From contig JAMPBQ010000001.1 in assembly GCA_023666615.1 (NCBI GenBank), forward strand, positions 719,114 through 768,348: a stretch of DNA of 49,235 bases. The letters run 5' to 3'. The stretch's first letter is position 1. Every line of letters starts with the position of its first letter. Under the pieces are notes generated by a model. That model saw nothing but the letters and a program-made list of their open reading frames with translations. It did no database searches and was not told the origin of the DNA. The DNA is from Clostridium sp. (GTDB taxonomy: Bacteria; Bacteroidota; Bacteroidia; Bacteroidales; Muribaculaceae). A program made the translations under genes and the position numbers. Shown piece by piece: positions 23,656-32,343 of this stretch.

Positions 23656-24978
23656 TCAATCGCCATTTGCGATTTTTCCCACATAAGAATTGATGGCGAA
23701 AAGCGGGACATTCTCCATCCAGTCCTGTTTTTTGAAGCCTTTCATTGAGAATCTAACTCCGCTAAGGCCATCGTCGGCATTGTCCACAGTGATGAACTGG
23801 CGCAAGGATTTTGATTTAACATTTTCCTCCGCCTTAACTTCCACAGGTATGATGCGGCTGCCAGCCTGGACAATGAAGTCAATCTCCAACGAAGAGTTTT
23901 CTTTAGAATAGTAACCGACATATGTATTGGGGAGGCCAATTATCTGAGTTAGGGCGTAATTTTCGGTGAAGGCTCCTTTGTAATCAGAAAAGACATTGTT
24001 TCCGATGAGCATTATTGCGGGGGGGATGTGTGCCATAGCGCCCAAGAGTCCTACGTCGAGGATGAAAAGCTTGAAAGCATCCTTGTCCATAAAAAAAGAG
24101 ATTGGCATATCCACTTTAGAAAGGCGAGGTATTTTATAGACGAGACCGGCGTCGACAAGCCATTGAATGGCGTTTTCATACTCCGCTGCGCGGGCGCCCT
24201 TTCGTAGGGCGCCGAATACGAATTTTTTATTTTCCTTCGCCAGTTGCGACGGTATGGCTTCCATTACCAGCCTGGCCTTTTGCGTCTCTTTGCCCGCATG
24301 CTTCGCAATGTCGGCGTCATATGCGGATAGGATATCCTCTTGAATCTTTCTAACATTTTCGGGCGTGCGGTTGCTGATAAATTCCGCGACAGCTTCCGGC
24401 ATGCCGCCTACAAAATAATATTGGCGGAGCAATTCGGTGTATTTTGGGAGCAATGCGTTGACGGTCTCCTCTTGCCCATTGGCATTTAACAGCCGCAGCA
24501 TCTTATCCTCGCCGAGGGCGTCAAGAAATTCATCGAATGTCATAGGATACATATGAAGCATATTTACCTTCCCAGAGGGGAAAGGCTTACCCTCCATGTT
24601 TAAGACCCCTAGCAGCGAGCCGGCGGTAACAATGAATATCTCGGGCAACTCCTCACAGAAGTATTTAAGCGAAGCAACAGCGTCGGGTATATCCTGGATT
24701 TCGTCAAGGAAAACGAGAGTTTTGCCTTCACTTATGTCCTGGCCGCTTAAAGCTGAGAACCCAAGCAAAATGCGACGCACGTCTTTGTCTTCAGAGAATA
24801 AGGTTTCCGCCACTTTATTTTTGTAGCAGTTGATATACACCATATTTTCAAACTCATTCTTTCCAAATTCTTTTAGGATGTAAGTCTTGCCCACCTGCCT
24901 CGCGCCATAAAGCATGAGAGGCTTTCTATTTTTTGAGGCTTTCCAGGCTAATAGTTGACTGTAGATGCTGCGTTTCAT
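23656..24978 (-). CDS. AAA_14/DUF4143 family ATPase
   Basis: 440 aa. Residues 21-34 hold MLYGARQVGKTYIL (Walker A, residues 25-32), and TLVFLDEIQDIP near 86-97 is Walker B. The rest is the AAA_14 ATPase followed by the DUF4143 domain, which ends in a nuclease-like fold (SLEIDFIVQAGSRIIPVEVKAE, a PD-(D/E)XK pattern). Very common, often multi-copy, in Bacteroidales genomes; suspected mobile or toxin-like, but the function is not established. It has its own promoter (TATCTTTG, 22 nt upstream) next to an array of 33-bp repeats. Confidence 0.9.
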   Translation of the reverse strand: MKRSIYSQLLAWKASKNRKPLMLYGARQVGKTYILKEFGKNEFENMVYINCYKNKVAETLFSEDKDVRRILLGFSALSGQDISEGKTLVFLDEIQDIPDAVASLKYFCEELPEIFIVTAGSLLGVLNMEGKPFPSGKVNMLHMYPMTFDEFLDALGEDKMLRLLNANGQEETVNALLPKYTELLRQYYFVGGMPEAVAEFISNRTPENVRKIQEDILSAYDADIAKHAGKETQKARLVMEAIPSQLAKENKKFVFGALRKGARAAEYENAIQWLVDAGLVYKIPRLSKVDMPISFFMDKDAFKLFILDVGLLGAMAHIPPAIMLIGNNVFSDYKGAFTENYALTQIIGLPNTYVGYYSKENSSLEIDFIVQAGSRIIPVEVKAEENVKSKSLRQFITVDNADDGLSGVRFSMKGFKKQDWMENVPLFAINSYVGKIANGD

Positions 24979-25000
24979 ACGGGTTTGGTTTTGTGATGCG

Positions 25001-25031
25001 CAAAGATAGCTGTTTGTTAGGGGATTGACAA
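25001..25031 (-). promoter_or_regulatory. Promoter of the DUF4143 ATPase gene
   Basis: On the minus strand, TTG (25031-25029) and TATCTTTG (25008-25001) are 20 bp apart, a strong match. The first 33-bp repeat unit begins 7 bp beyond the -33 element. Confidence 0.65.
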
Positions 25032-25037
25032 ATTTTT

Positions 25038-25160
25038 GCGCACTTTTATGGGTGAATAAATGTGGTAGTGGCGCATTTTTATGGGGGAATAAGTTATTAG
25101 GACGCGCATTTTTATGGGGGAATGAGTGTGTAGGTTGGACATTTTAATGGGGGTTAGGGC
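25038..25160. repeat. Four tandem 33-bp repeats
   Basis: Units start at 25038, 25071, 25104 and 25137, exactly 33 bp apart, each beginning GCGCATTTTTATGGGGGAAT or a variant of it (last copy GGACATTTTAATGGGGG). Read on the minus strand, the frame of the downstream ATPase stays open through three units, giving an 11-residue repeat PHKNA-x6; the fourth has a stop. Because the ATPase promoter lies between the repeats and the gene, a regulatory array is more likely than coding. Confidence 0.85.
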
Positions 25161-25162
25161 GT

Positions 25163-25200
25163 GAAAAAACGCGTTCGGGGGTTGGTCGAACGCGTTTTTC
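25163..25200. terminator. Hairpin with A/T-tailed arms
   Basis: GAAAAAACGCGTTCG and CGAACGCGTTTTTC pair around a short loop, with T and A runs on both sides. It can end transcription in both directions between the secreted protein gene and the repeat array. Confidence 0.65.
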
Positions 25201-25273
25201 GGGAAACCTTAATCTAACCTAATTCTTTACAAATTTAACCTTATCTATGTTGTATTGTTGTCTGCTCCACAAA

Positions 25274-25360
25274 CGCCCTCTACGAGGGCGTGGCCTGTTT
25301 GGTGTCGTCCTCCCCAGGCTTTGCCTGGGGTTTCGTCACGATTCGCCCTCTACGAGGGCG
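25274..25360. repeat. Cluster of three short palindromes
   Basis: CGCCCTC-TAC-GAGGGCG occurs identically at 25274-25290 and 25344-25360, exactly 70 bp apart. CCCCAGGC-TTT-GCCTGGGG lies between them at 25312-25330. The last one abuts the stop of the secreted beta-helix gene. The structure resembles repetitive extragenic palindromes; it may also end transcription of that gene on the minus strand. Confidence 0.7.
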
Positions 25361-25364
25361 GGGG

Positions 25365-26804
25365 TTATTTTATGAGGACTTTGGCGGTTTTGGAGCCTTG
25401 GCGCATGATGTAGAGGCCTGGGGTTGGTTCGGCCACTTTTACGCCTTGCATGTTGAAGTATTCCACGGGGGCGTCGAGGTCGGCGTCGATGCTTTCGATG
25501 CCGTCAGTCGCTTCGGCGAGGATGATGTTGTTGTTAGCCTCGTCAGCCAGGAGGCTGAAGCCTTCGTTTGTGATGGTGAACATTTCCACGTTGGTTGTGC
25601 CTTCAACCATCTTTGCGCCAGCGGAACGAGCGTCCTCCAATGTCAGGGGGATAGGTGTGCCTGTGATTCCGCCTGCGGCAACCTTGATTACAGAGTTTGT
25701 CTTCTGCAAATAAACTGAAGCGTTTTGAATTTCGCCAGAGAGAGTGGTTTGGCAGTTATTGCCAAGGAAGATTGCGGGCATGTCTTCGGCAAAAGCGATG
25801 TTTTCAAACTTTACGTTCTTAAACACTGTTTTGCCCCCATTGGTTTGCTTGATGGCATTGGCTTTCGATAGAGTAATATCCTTGAAGGTCACATTCTCAA
25901 ATGTAACAATATTTCCTCCATTTTGAATTTCAAAGATATGCTTGTTTGTGGTTTTGCCACTGCCGGAAATTATAAGATTCTTGAAATTTATTTCACCATA
26001 CTTGCTGTTTGAAACCAGGAAGAAAGTAGTGTTATTGCTTGATTCGGTTATCACTTCGTTTCCGGTGGCGCCGCTGACGGTTATGGCCTTGGTTATGCCG
26101 TAGCGGCCGCTCACAACCTGGTCTTGCTTGATTATGATTTCGTCGCCGGCGGAGGCTGCGTCAATAGCTGCGGTGAGGCTACCGTAAGGGGTGCCGGTTG
26201 TTGTATTTACTACAGGGGCGTTTGCCTCGTCCTGGTCGTTTTCGTCGTCGGCGGCATTCATCGAGGCTTTCAGGGCGTCCATTGATTCAAAGCTCTTGAT
26301 CCAGTCGATTGTGTAGGAGAGGACCTCGGCGTCAGCGGCTACGTCCGCCACTTTCATTTCAAAGGTTGAGGGAGTAAAAGATGCGGCTGAAGTGTAGGCC
26401 TCATTGTTGGAGAGGTCAACATACAGTACATAATTGCCACCTATAGTAGAAAGTGTGTTGGCTGTATTGTCGTTTTTACGGAAATTCGGCTTCTCTACTT
26501 TAACGTCACCGCCTTTCAGGTTAAACGAGTAGTTAGCCTTAGGCATTTCGCCGATGAACTTGAAGGCGAAAACCTTTTCTGTGGCGGGGTCGATGGTGAC
26601 ATTAGAGCCAGTGTGCTTGAAGTCTTGGCGAAATTCGCCATTGGATTGCACGGCCAGATCAACGACTACATGGCCATTTTCCAGCTTGGGGTCGCTGCCG
26701 AAATTCCAGCCGTCGAGGCTGGTGCCGAAAGTGAAGTTGAGTTCAGCCGAAGCGCTCAGGGCGATTGAGGCGGCTGCCGCGAAAGTGAGTAGATGTTTTA
26801 TCAT
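25365..26804 (-). CDS. Secreted beta-helix protein with type IX-like sorting domain
   Basis: 479 aa. Signal peptide MIKHLLTFAAAASIALSASA. Residues 21-180 look like a beta-sandwich (carbohydrate-binding-like), followed by an acidic linker (DDENDQDEA). A right-handed beta-helix region comes next, with PYGSLTAAIDAASAGDEIII and repeating NFKNLIISG, TFENVTFKDI and VFKNVKFENI strands. The final 45 residues, ending in YFNMQGVKVAEPTPGLYIMR then KVLIK, follow the type IX secretion C-terminal signal pattern as I know it. It is therefore probably exported to the cell surface. It may bind or cleave a polysaccharide, but no catalytic motif is evident. Monocistronic, with a TAATTTTG promoter 62 nt upstream. 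Confidence 0.82.
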   Translation of the reverse strand: MIKHLLTFAAAASIALSASAELNFTFGTSLDGWNFGSDPKLENGHVVVDLAVQSNGEFRQDFKHTGSNVTIDPATEKVFAFKFIGEMPKANYSFNLKGGDVKVEKPNFRKNDNTANTLSTIGGNYVLYVDLSNNEAYTSAASFTPSTFEMKVADVAADAEVLSYTIDWIKSFESMDALKASMNAADDENDQDEANAPVVNTTTGTPYGSLTAAIDAASAGDEIIIKQDQVVSGRYGITKAITVSGATGNEVITESSNNTTFFLVSNSKYGEINFKNLIISGSGKTTNKHIFEIQNGGNIVTFENVTFKDITLSKANAIKQTNGGKTVFKNVKFENIAFAEDMPAIFLGNNCQTTLSGEIQNASVYLQKTNSVIKVAAGGITGTPIPLTLEDARSAGAKMVEGTTNVEMFTITNEGFSLLADEANNNIILAEATDGIESIDADLDAPVEYFNMQGVKVAEPTPGLYIMRQGSKTAKVLIK

Positions 26805-26865
26805 ATTGTTTTTGTTTTGGTATTGTCAAGGCGATGATGGCGGACAAAGGCCAATCTTTGTGTTG

Positions 26866-26873
26866 CAAAATTA
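26866..26873 (-). promoter_or_regulatory. -7 element of the beta-helix gene
   Basis: TAATTTTG on the minus strand, about 62 nt upstream of the ATG at 26804. TTGACA lies just beyond it but at a short spacing. Confidence 0.45.
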
Positions 26874-27184
26874 AGGCTGGCAAATGTCAAAATCAGTATT
26901 GAATAATCCAATTCCGTTCAAATAAATTATTATCGCAAAAATTTCGGACAAGGCACTGAAACAAAAAGACATAATAAATTGAAACAAAACGGAGGAATAA
27001 TAAATTGAGACTTTTTGAAGGCGTGGCGTGGAGGGTCTTGCGGGGCGGCATGAAGGCAGAGATGAGAAATTGGCAAATATTTCCGAAAAATTTGCAATGC
27101 TAAATCCGAGAAAAATTGTTTATTTTGCGGAAGAATTTTGTGCAAAGGATTTTGGAAAGATCCGATAGAGGCATTTTTCGAAGG

Positions 27185-27306
27185 ATTGCATTCACAATAA
27201 AGGAGGCATTCATAATGATGCATTCATAATAATGATTGCGATCATAAATAAGAGATGCATTCACAAAATGATGACAATTATAAAAAGGATGACAATTATA
27301 AATAGG
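27185..27306 (+). repeat. Degenerate direct repeats before the Dxs-like gene
   Basis: Seven units of about 14-20 bp share an ATG-C/A-ATT-ATAA core. Examples are GCATTCATAATG, GCATTCATAATAATG, GATCATAAATAAG, and two consecutive 18-bp GATGACAATTATAAA units. They fill the stretch before the start codon at 27324. The rest of the 26874-27184 gap has no gene I can support; short minus-strand frames there look random. Confidence 0.6.
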
Positions 27307-27323
27307 ATAAACTGAATAGACAG

Positions 27324-29093
27324 ATGGAACTGAAAGACATTCATTCGCCAAAGGACATAAAATCCTTGGCGCCGGCGGAGCTGCCGGGCCTGTGCAAGCA
27401 GCTGCGCGAGGCGCTCCTTTTCAAGCTAAGCCGCCATGGGGGCCATATCGGGCCGAACCTTGGCATGGTGGAAGCCACAGTGGCCATGCACTATGTGTTT
27501 GACGCGCCGGAAGACAAAATAGTATTCGACGTTTCGCACCAGTCGTACGTACACAAAATGCTGACAGGCCGCATGCAGGCGTTTATCGACCCGGCGCATT
27601 TCGATGACGTGACCGGCTTCACCGAACCCGGCGAGAGCCCATATGACTTGTTCACGATCGGGCATACGTCAACGGCAGTGAGCCTGGCGGGAGGCCTGGC
27701 AAAGGCCCGCGACCTGAAAGGAGAGAAAGAGAATGTGATAGCCGTGGTGGGCGACGGGTCGCTGAGCGGTGGCGAGGCTTTTGAAGGGCTGGACTACGCG
27801 GCGGAGCTTGGAACGAACTTCATTGTAGTGGTCAATGACAATGACATGTCGATAGCCGAGAACCACGGCGGGCTATATGACAACCTGCGGCTTCTGCGCA
27901 AGAGCGACGGGCAGGCAGAGCCGAACTACTTCAAGGTGTTCGGATACGACTACCGCTATGTGAAGGACGGCAACAATGTGGAAGAGCTGGTGAAGTCCTT
28001 CTCTGAGGTGAAGGATATAGATCATCCCGTGGTGCTGCACATCAATACGCAAAAGGGCAAAGGCTATGCCCCAGCGGAGGCGGACCGTGAGACCTACCAC
28101 TTTGGCGGCCCGTTTGACCTGGGCACCGGGCACCCGCTGCGCATATCCGAGGCGCCGGACTATGGGCACATCACCTCGCATCACCTTCTGGAGATGATGA
28201 AGGCCGACCCCACCGTGTGCGCCATTACCGCCGGGACGCCCGGCATCTTCGGGTTCCACCCCGCTGAAAGGAAAGAGGCGGGAAAGCAATTCATAGACGT
28301 AGGCATAGCCGAGCAAGAGGCTGTGGCATTGGCGTCGGGCCTGGCCAAGGGCGGAGCGAAGCCCTTCTTCGGCGTGGTGAGCTCGTTTATACAAAGGGCA
28401 TATGACCAGCTTTCGCAGGATGTGGCCATCAACCGCACTCCAATAGTAGTGGGCATATTCTACGCTACGCTCTATGGCATGAACGATGTTACGCACCTGG
28501 GGTGGTTTGACATAGCCTTGATCAGCAACATACCGAATTTCGTGTACCTGGCTCCGACATGCAAGGAGGAATACCTGGCGATGCTTGACTGGGCGATGAA
28601 GCAAGAAGAGCACCCCGTGGCCATCAGGGTGCCCGGCGGGCAAGTGGTTGAATCCGGCAAAGAATTTCCGACCGACTATTCGGATTTGAACAAGTACGCC
28701 GTGGAGCGCGAGGGCCGCGATGTGGCCATCATTGCCGCCGGCACGTTCTTCGGGCTAGGACAGGCCGCCGCAGACAAGCTGGCTGAAAAGGGCGTAAACG
28801 CCACACTGATAAATCCGCGCTACCTGAGCGGGCTTGATGAAGAAATGCTCAGGGGGCTTGAGAGCGGTCACAGGCTTGTCATAACTCTTGAGGACGGGGT
28901 GCTCGACGGCGGGTTTGGCGAAAAGGTGGCTCGATTCTATGGCACAAGGCCAATGGTGGTGAAGTGCTATGGCCTGAAGAAGGAGTTTGCGGATGCGTAT
29001 GATTATGCGGATATGGCCAGGAAGAATCGCCTGCAGCCTGAGATGATTTGCGAGGACGCGCTGGAGATACTTAATTGGGCGGCTAAGAAATAG
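27324..29093 (+). CDS. Dxs-like thiamine diphosphate enzyme
   Basis: 589 aa, shorter than classical Dxs (about 620-635). Dxs condenses pyruvate and glyceraldehyde 3-phosphate for isoprenoid and thiamine synthesis. Visible family blocks are HGGHIGPNLGMVEATVAMHY, FDVSHQSYVHKMLTGR, TIGHTSTAVSLAGGLAKA, the ThDP/Mg site GDGSLSGGEAFEGLDY...NDNDMSIAENHGG, VGIAEQEAVALASGLA with the catalytic Glu, and SSFIQRAYDQLSQDVAI. The sequence differs from textbook Dxs at many positions (HTSTA for HSSTS, GDGSLSGGEA for GDGALTGGMA). It matches a second Dxs-like clade seen in Firmicutes and Bacteroidota, whose function I am not sure of. It is followed by hydrolases of another function, so it is probably transcribed alone. 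I leave the symbol empty for that reason. Confidence 0.8.
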   Translation: MELKDIHSPKDIKSLAPAELPGLCKQLREALLFKLSRHGGHIGPNLGMVEATVAMHYVFDAPEDKIVFDVSHQSYVHKMLTGRMQAFIDPAHFDDVTGFTEPGESPYDLFTIGHTSTAVSLAGGLAKARDLKGEKENVIAVVGDGSLSGGEAFEGLDYAAELGTNFIVVVNDNDMSIAENHGGLYDNLRLLRKSDGQAEPNYFKVFGYDYRYVKDGNNVEELVKSFSEVKDIDHPVVLHINTQKGKGYAPAEADRETYHFGGPFDLGTGHPLRISEAPDYGHITSHHLLEMMKADPTVCAITAGTPGIFGFHPAERKEAGKQFIDVGIAEQEAVALASGLAKGGAKPFFGVVSSFIQRAYDQLSQDVAINRTPIVVGIFYATLYGMNDVTHLGWFDIALISNIPNFVYLAPTCKEEYLAMLDWAMKQEEHPVAIRVPGGQVVESGKEFPTDYSDLNKYAVEREGRDVAIIAAGTFFGLGQAAADKLAEKGVNATLINPRYLSGLDEEMLRGLESGHRLVITLEDGVLDGGFGEKVARFYGTRPMVVKCYGLKKEFADAYDYADMARKNRLQPEMICEDALEILNWAAKK

Positions 29094-29192
29094 GACCACG
29101 GCTTACACGGATAGTGCGATTAAAGGCTTAGGCTAAGTAATAACCACGGATTTCACTGATAGTGCGATTAGAAGCTTAGGCTAAGGAGAATA
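29094..29192 (+). repeat. Two 44-bp direct repeats after the Dxs-like gene
   Basis: Units at 29094-29137 and 29143-29185 share ACCACGG, then GATAGTGCGATTA and AGGCTTAGGCTAAG or a close variant. The second carries ACCACGGATTTCACTGAT, and a third copy of that half (29193 onward) forms the following hairpin. The family ACCACGGATTTCACTGATTA is one I have seen between genes in unrelated bacteria. The remaining DNA to the next promoter (29251-29370) holds no gene. Confidence 0.7.
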
Positions 29193-29193
29193 A

Positions 29194-29250
29194 CCACGGA
29201 TTTCACTGATTACACGGATTTTTTTTCGTGTAATCAGTTTTTTTACGTGG
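29194..29250 (+). terminator. Long hairpin, likely terminator of the Dxs-like gene
   Basis: Inner arms CTGATTACACG (29206-29216) and CGTGTAATCAG (29227-29237) are perfect. Outer arms CCACG (29194) and CGTGG (29246) also pair, with T-runs in the loop and after the inner arm. Confidence 0.7.
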
Positions 29251-29373
29251 TTGGTTGGTTTTTGAGGCTTTGGATTTATGTAGGATAAAAGGTGGGGGAA
29301 GTATAGCGCAGGATGGACAAAAGCTTTAACCACAAGGGGGGGGTGGAAACAAATTTTTTTGGGGATAATGGCG

Positions 29374-29400
29374 GTTGTATGGGAAAAAAGCTTAACTTTG
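29374..29400 (+). promoter_or_regulatory. Promoter of the GH106 gene
   Basis: TTG near 29374 and TAACTTTG at 29393-29400 match the Bacteroidota promoter with about 17-19 bp between them. A leader of about 100 nt follows, with three near copies of GGGTCTTTAAA (29440-29470). Confidence 0.6.
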
Positions 29401-29505
29401 CGGAAGAGATTCTTTTCTTGAGGACTTTTTAGGTCTTTAAGGGTCTTTAAAGGGCCTTTAAAGGGCTTTGGCTTTTTTTGATTTTGAATTTTTAAATTTT
29501 TTGAG

Positions 29506-32226
29506 ATGAGGCTTTTTGGATTATTTGCGGCGGCTTTGATTGCGCTGGCTGCCGGAGCGCACCCGGTGACGGGGTGCTACTGGGAGTGGATGAACGGGAA
29601 CATATCCAAGGAAGGGATAACTAAGGATTTGGAATACATGAAGGCGGCGGGAATAGAGTCGGCTTTCATATTCGACACATGGGTTGGCGTGGAGCGCGGG
29701 CCAGTGGACTATGGCAGCGCGGAGTGGGTTGAGGCCGTGAAGCATGCTTGCGCCGAGGCTAAAAGGCTTGGCATCATGCTTGGCATCCACAATTCGCCCG
29801 GCTATACGGCGATGGGCGGCCCGTGGATAAGGCCAGAGGAGTCGATGAAAGAGCTGACATGGAGCGTATCAAGCAAAAAGAATCCGCCGATGCCGCACCA
29901 CAAGCATGGATTTTACCGCGACATATTCACGCAGGAGACAGACTGCGACGATGAGATGCAGGACTTGAACAAGCGGCTGGAGAAGGACGAAAGCATTGTG
30001 GTGACGCTGAACCGTAAGAAGCCGGTGACAGGGCTGAACATATGGCGCGGAGAGCGAGAGAAGCCGTTGGACCCGTTTGACGGGCCTAGGGATTACGCCC
30101 CGAAGCTGAAGGTGGAACTAAGCGTGGACGGCAAAACGTGGACAGAGGCCGGCACGGCATCGGGCCCGGCGCTAAAGGCGAGAGACATAACTATGCATTT
30201 CAGCTGTGAGCCCACAGAGGCAAAGTACATAAGGCTGACGAGCAACAGGGGGACCAACTTGAGGAGCATTGAAGCGCTGACGCAGCCCGGCAGCGGGAAA
30301 ACGTACAGGCGAATAGGATACACCACTACGGGGGAGACCGTGACGGCTGCGCCGGAATCGGGGATAGGGCTTGAGACGGACAAGCTGTCAAGGATCGGCG
30401 CGCAGGCGCATTTTGAAAGATTCCTGCGCCCGCTGCTGGAAGAACTGAGGGAATATTGCGGCAATACGCTGGCGTACATAGTAATAGACAGCTGGGAGGC
30501 AGGCGGCCAGGACTATACTGAATCGATGGGAAAAGAATATTTGACAAGCGGAGAAGGGAAGGATTTCCTGAACGGCGGCATAGGCAAGGCAAACAAGACG
30601 AAGCAAAAGCTTTTTATGGAAGAATTTGTGTTGCCTTTTAAGGAGATGCTAGAGCCGTATGGGCTGAAATTGGCGGGCGAGCCGTACGGGAACGGCGACT
30701 TTGACCGCAAAGAATACGCCTACTCATTGGACTTGCCCATGAGCGAATATTGGGCGCGCTGCCACTATGGGTCGATAGAGCGGCCAAGGTTTGTGTCTAG
30801 ATACGGGCACTCCGCAGGGCGCGAAACGATAGGCTGCGAAGTGTTTACGGCTTATCCAGGGGATGCGGACATAGAGCCTGCATTGCACAATTTCAAGGAG
30901 GACATTGAAAAGCTAAGCGACGCGGGGGTGAATTATTTCGTGCTGCATTGCGTGGCGCATCAGGACAACGACGCGCGGCCGTTGACCATGGGACCTTTCG
31001 GGACACGATTTGACCGACTGCACGCCAATGTGGACTCGGTGAGGGCGATTACGGACTATATGCGCGAGCAAACGGAATTGCAAAAGAAAAAAGCGAGATT
31101 CGACTACATCGGCGGCGAGCCGGGGAGAAGGGCGTGCATCAGGCTGCCCTTTGGCGCAAAGGAGGTGAAGGCAGTGCTGTACGCGCATCAGAACATGACA
31201 GAAGAGGTGCTGTTCCGCAGCGCGGAATTTTGCGGAAAGATGGACAGCCTGGGCGTGGCTATGGCCTTTGTGCAGAGCGGGTCGCAGAACTGGGATGTAA
31301 GCAAGGGATGCCAAGAGAGGTTTGACAGCATAATGGCGGAATTTGCGGAATCGACTGAACATCCGGAGATTTTGACGGCGCCTGTGATACCTTTCGGGCA
31401 CTCGGCGCAGGCTACTTTCCCGTGGAACTTCGCGGCCTGGAACCCTGAGCGCACACTGTGCATAATCTCTTATCACGGCGACGCGCCGAGGACCAACCTT
31501 TGCGGCTATGGCGGCGCCAATGTGGAATGGGGGAGGACTCGCAACATCGACCGCATACCCGGCTTGATGATAGAGGGCGAATATGAATGGTGGGAGGCCC
31601 GCGTGAGGCCCGCGCTGGCCTTCAGGATGATGTATCCCGACAGCAGGATATCCTTTCTGTGCGACGCCGGGCGCGGCCATTTTGACCTTTGCCCAGAGAC
31701 GATGGACTATATGGCCCGATTCATAGCCAAGGCGCTGGAGAATCCAAGGCCTGAAGGAGGCGTGCATTATTCGCGGTGGATTGAGGACGGGACCGAGAGC
31801 CAGAATCCGCATGAAATGTTTTGGTACCAGGATGAAGAGATGGCCGGGCTGGCCAAAGCCAGGTACGCCGAGACCCGCGGGAAGAAGATGCAATACCTCA
31901 ACGCAAAGATAAATGGGGCGGAATTGAAGTACGACCCTGAATCCCACGTAAAGATAAACATAAATCTGGAAGGGGATGAATTTACGGTAGAGCCCTTCTT
32001 CTGCGACGAGACGCGGACAATGCCTACATCGGAGCATGCGCAGACTAGGCCGCGCGTAACGCTGATATCTGGGCCGGCAATCCAGACCGGGGAGTACACA
32101 TTCAAAAAAGATCCATATTATTTCGGCGAAGACCCAAGGCGGCTGTGGAGCGGAATAACCTTATGCCTGGAGGCTGATGGCGATTCTGAGCATAAGCCGG
32201 CGGTGCAGGAGCTGGTGATACATTGA
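29506..32226 (+). CDS. Glycoside hydrolase family 106 (alpha-L-rhamnosidase type)
   Basis: 906 aa. The signal peptide is within the first 18 residues (MRLFGLFAAALIALAAGA). The mature start YWEWMNGNISKEGITKDLEY with AGIESAFIFDTWVG is the GH106 catalytic barrel start, and HNSPGYTAMGGPWIRPEESM is the following family block. GH106 enzymes remove terminal alpha-L-rhamnose from pectin (RG-I/RG-II) and arabinogalactan. The length is somewhat below the usual 1000-1100, so a C-terminal accessory domain is reduced or absent. Periplasmic or surface protein. It precedes a rubredoxin and GH30/GH43 genes, consistent with plant cell-wall glycan use. The exact linkage is not deducible. Confidence 0.85.
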   Translation: MRLFGLFAAALIALAAGAHPVTGCYWEWMNGNISKEGITKDLEYMKAAGIESAFIFDTWVGVERGPVDYGSAEWVEAVKHACAEAKRLGIMLGIHNSPGYTAMGGPWIRPEESMKELTWSVSSKKNPPMPHHKHGFYRDIFTQETDCDDEMQDLNKRLEKDESIVVTLNRKKPVTGLNIWRGEREKPLDPFDGPRDYAPKLKVELSVDGKTWTEAGTASGPALKARDITMHFSCEPTEAKYIRLTSNRGTNLRSIEALTQPGSGKTYRRIGYTTTGETVTAAPESGIGLETDKLSRIGAQAHFERFLRPLLEELREYCGNTLAYIVIDSWEAGGQDYTESMGKEYLTSGEGKDFLNGGIGKANKTKQKLFMEEFVLPFKEMLEPYGLKLAGEPYGNGDFDRKEYAYSLDLPMSEYWARCHYGSIERPRFVSRYGHSAGRETIGCEVFTAYPGDADIEPALHNFKEDIEKLSDAGVNYFVLHCVAHQDNDARPLTMGPFGTRFDRLHANVDSVRAITDYMREQTELQKKKARFDYIGGEPGRRACIRLPFGAKEVKAVLYAHQNMTEEVLFRSAEFCGKMDSLGVAMAFVQSGSQNWDVSKGCQERFDSIMAEFAESTEHPEILTAPVIPFGHSAQATFPWNFAAWNPERTLCIISYHGDAPRTNLCGYGGANVEWGRTRNIDRIPGLMIEGEYEWWEARVRPALAFRMMYPDSRISFLCDAGRGHFDLCPETMDYMARFIAKALENPRPEGGVHYSRWIEDGTESQNPHEMFWYQDEEMAGLAKARYAETRGKKMQYLNAKINGAELKYDPESHVKININLEGDEFTVEPFFCDETRTMPTSEHAQTRPRVTLISGPAIQTGEYTFKKDPYYFGEDPRRLWSGITLCLEADGDSEHKPAVQELVIH

Positions 32227-32343
32227 AAGGCTCATCACCGGCCATTCAGCCCTTAGCGCGGCATTGCGAAAATTGGGGACATTTTGTGAACCTTCGGCAA
32301 TGGCGAGGCGTTTTTTGGATATAACTTAAACAGATTTTGAGAT

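Noticed and set aside
25038-25360. Possible CRISPR array from the 33-bp repeats and palindromes
   Set aside because: The 33-bp units are contiguous without spacers, the palindromes are only two copies, and no cas gene is nearby.
26930-27351. Two minus-strand frames of 97 and 83 codons upstream of the Dxs-like gene
   Set aside because: They translate the degenerate A+T repeats; no promoter and no protein-like pattern.
27873-28643. 256-codon minus-strand frame inside the Dxs-like gene
   Set aside because: Composition and lack of motifs show that it is the shadow of the + strand gene.
30913-32037. 374-codon frame on the minus strand inside the GH106 gene
   Set aside because: His/Pro/Arg-rich random composition typical of the reverse strand of a G+C-rich gene; the + strand gene has clear family motifs.
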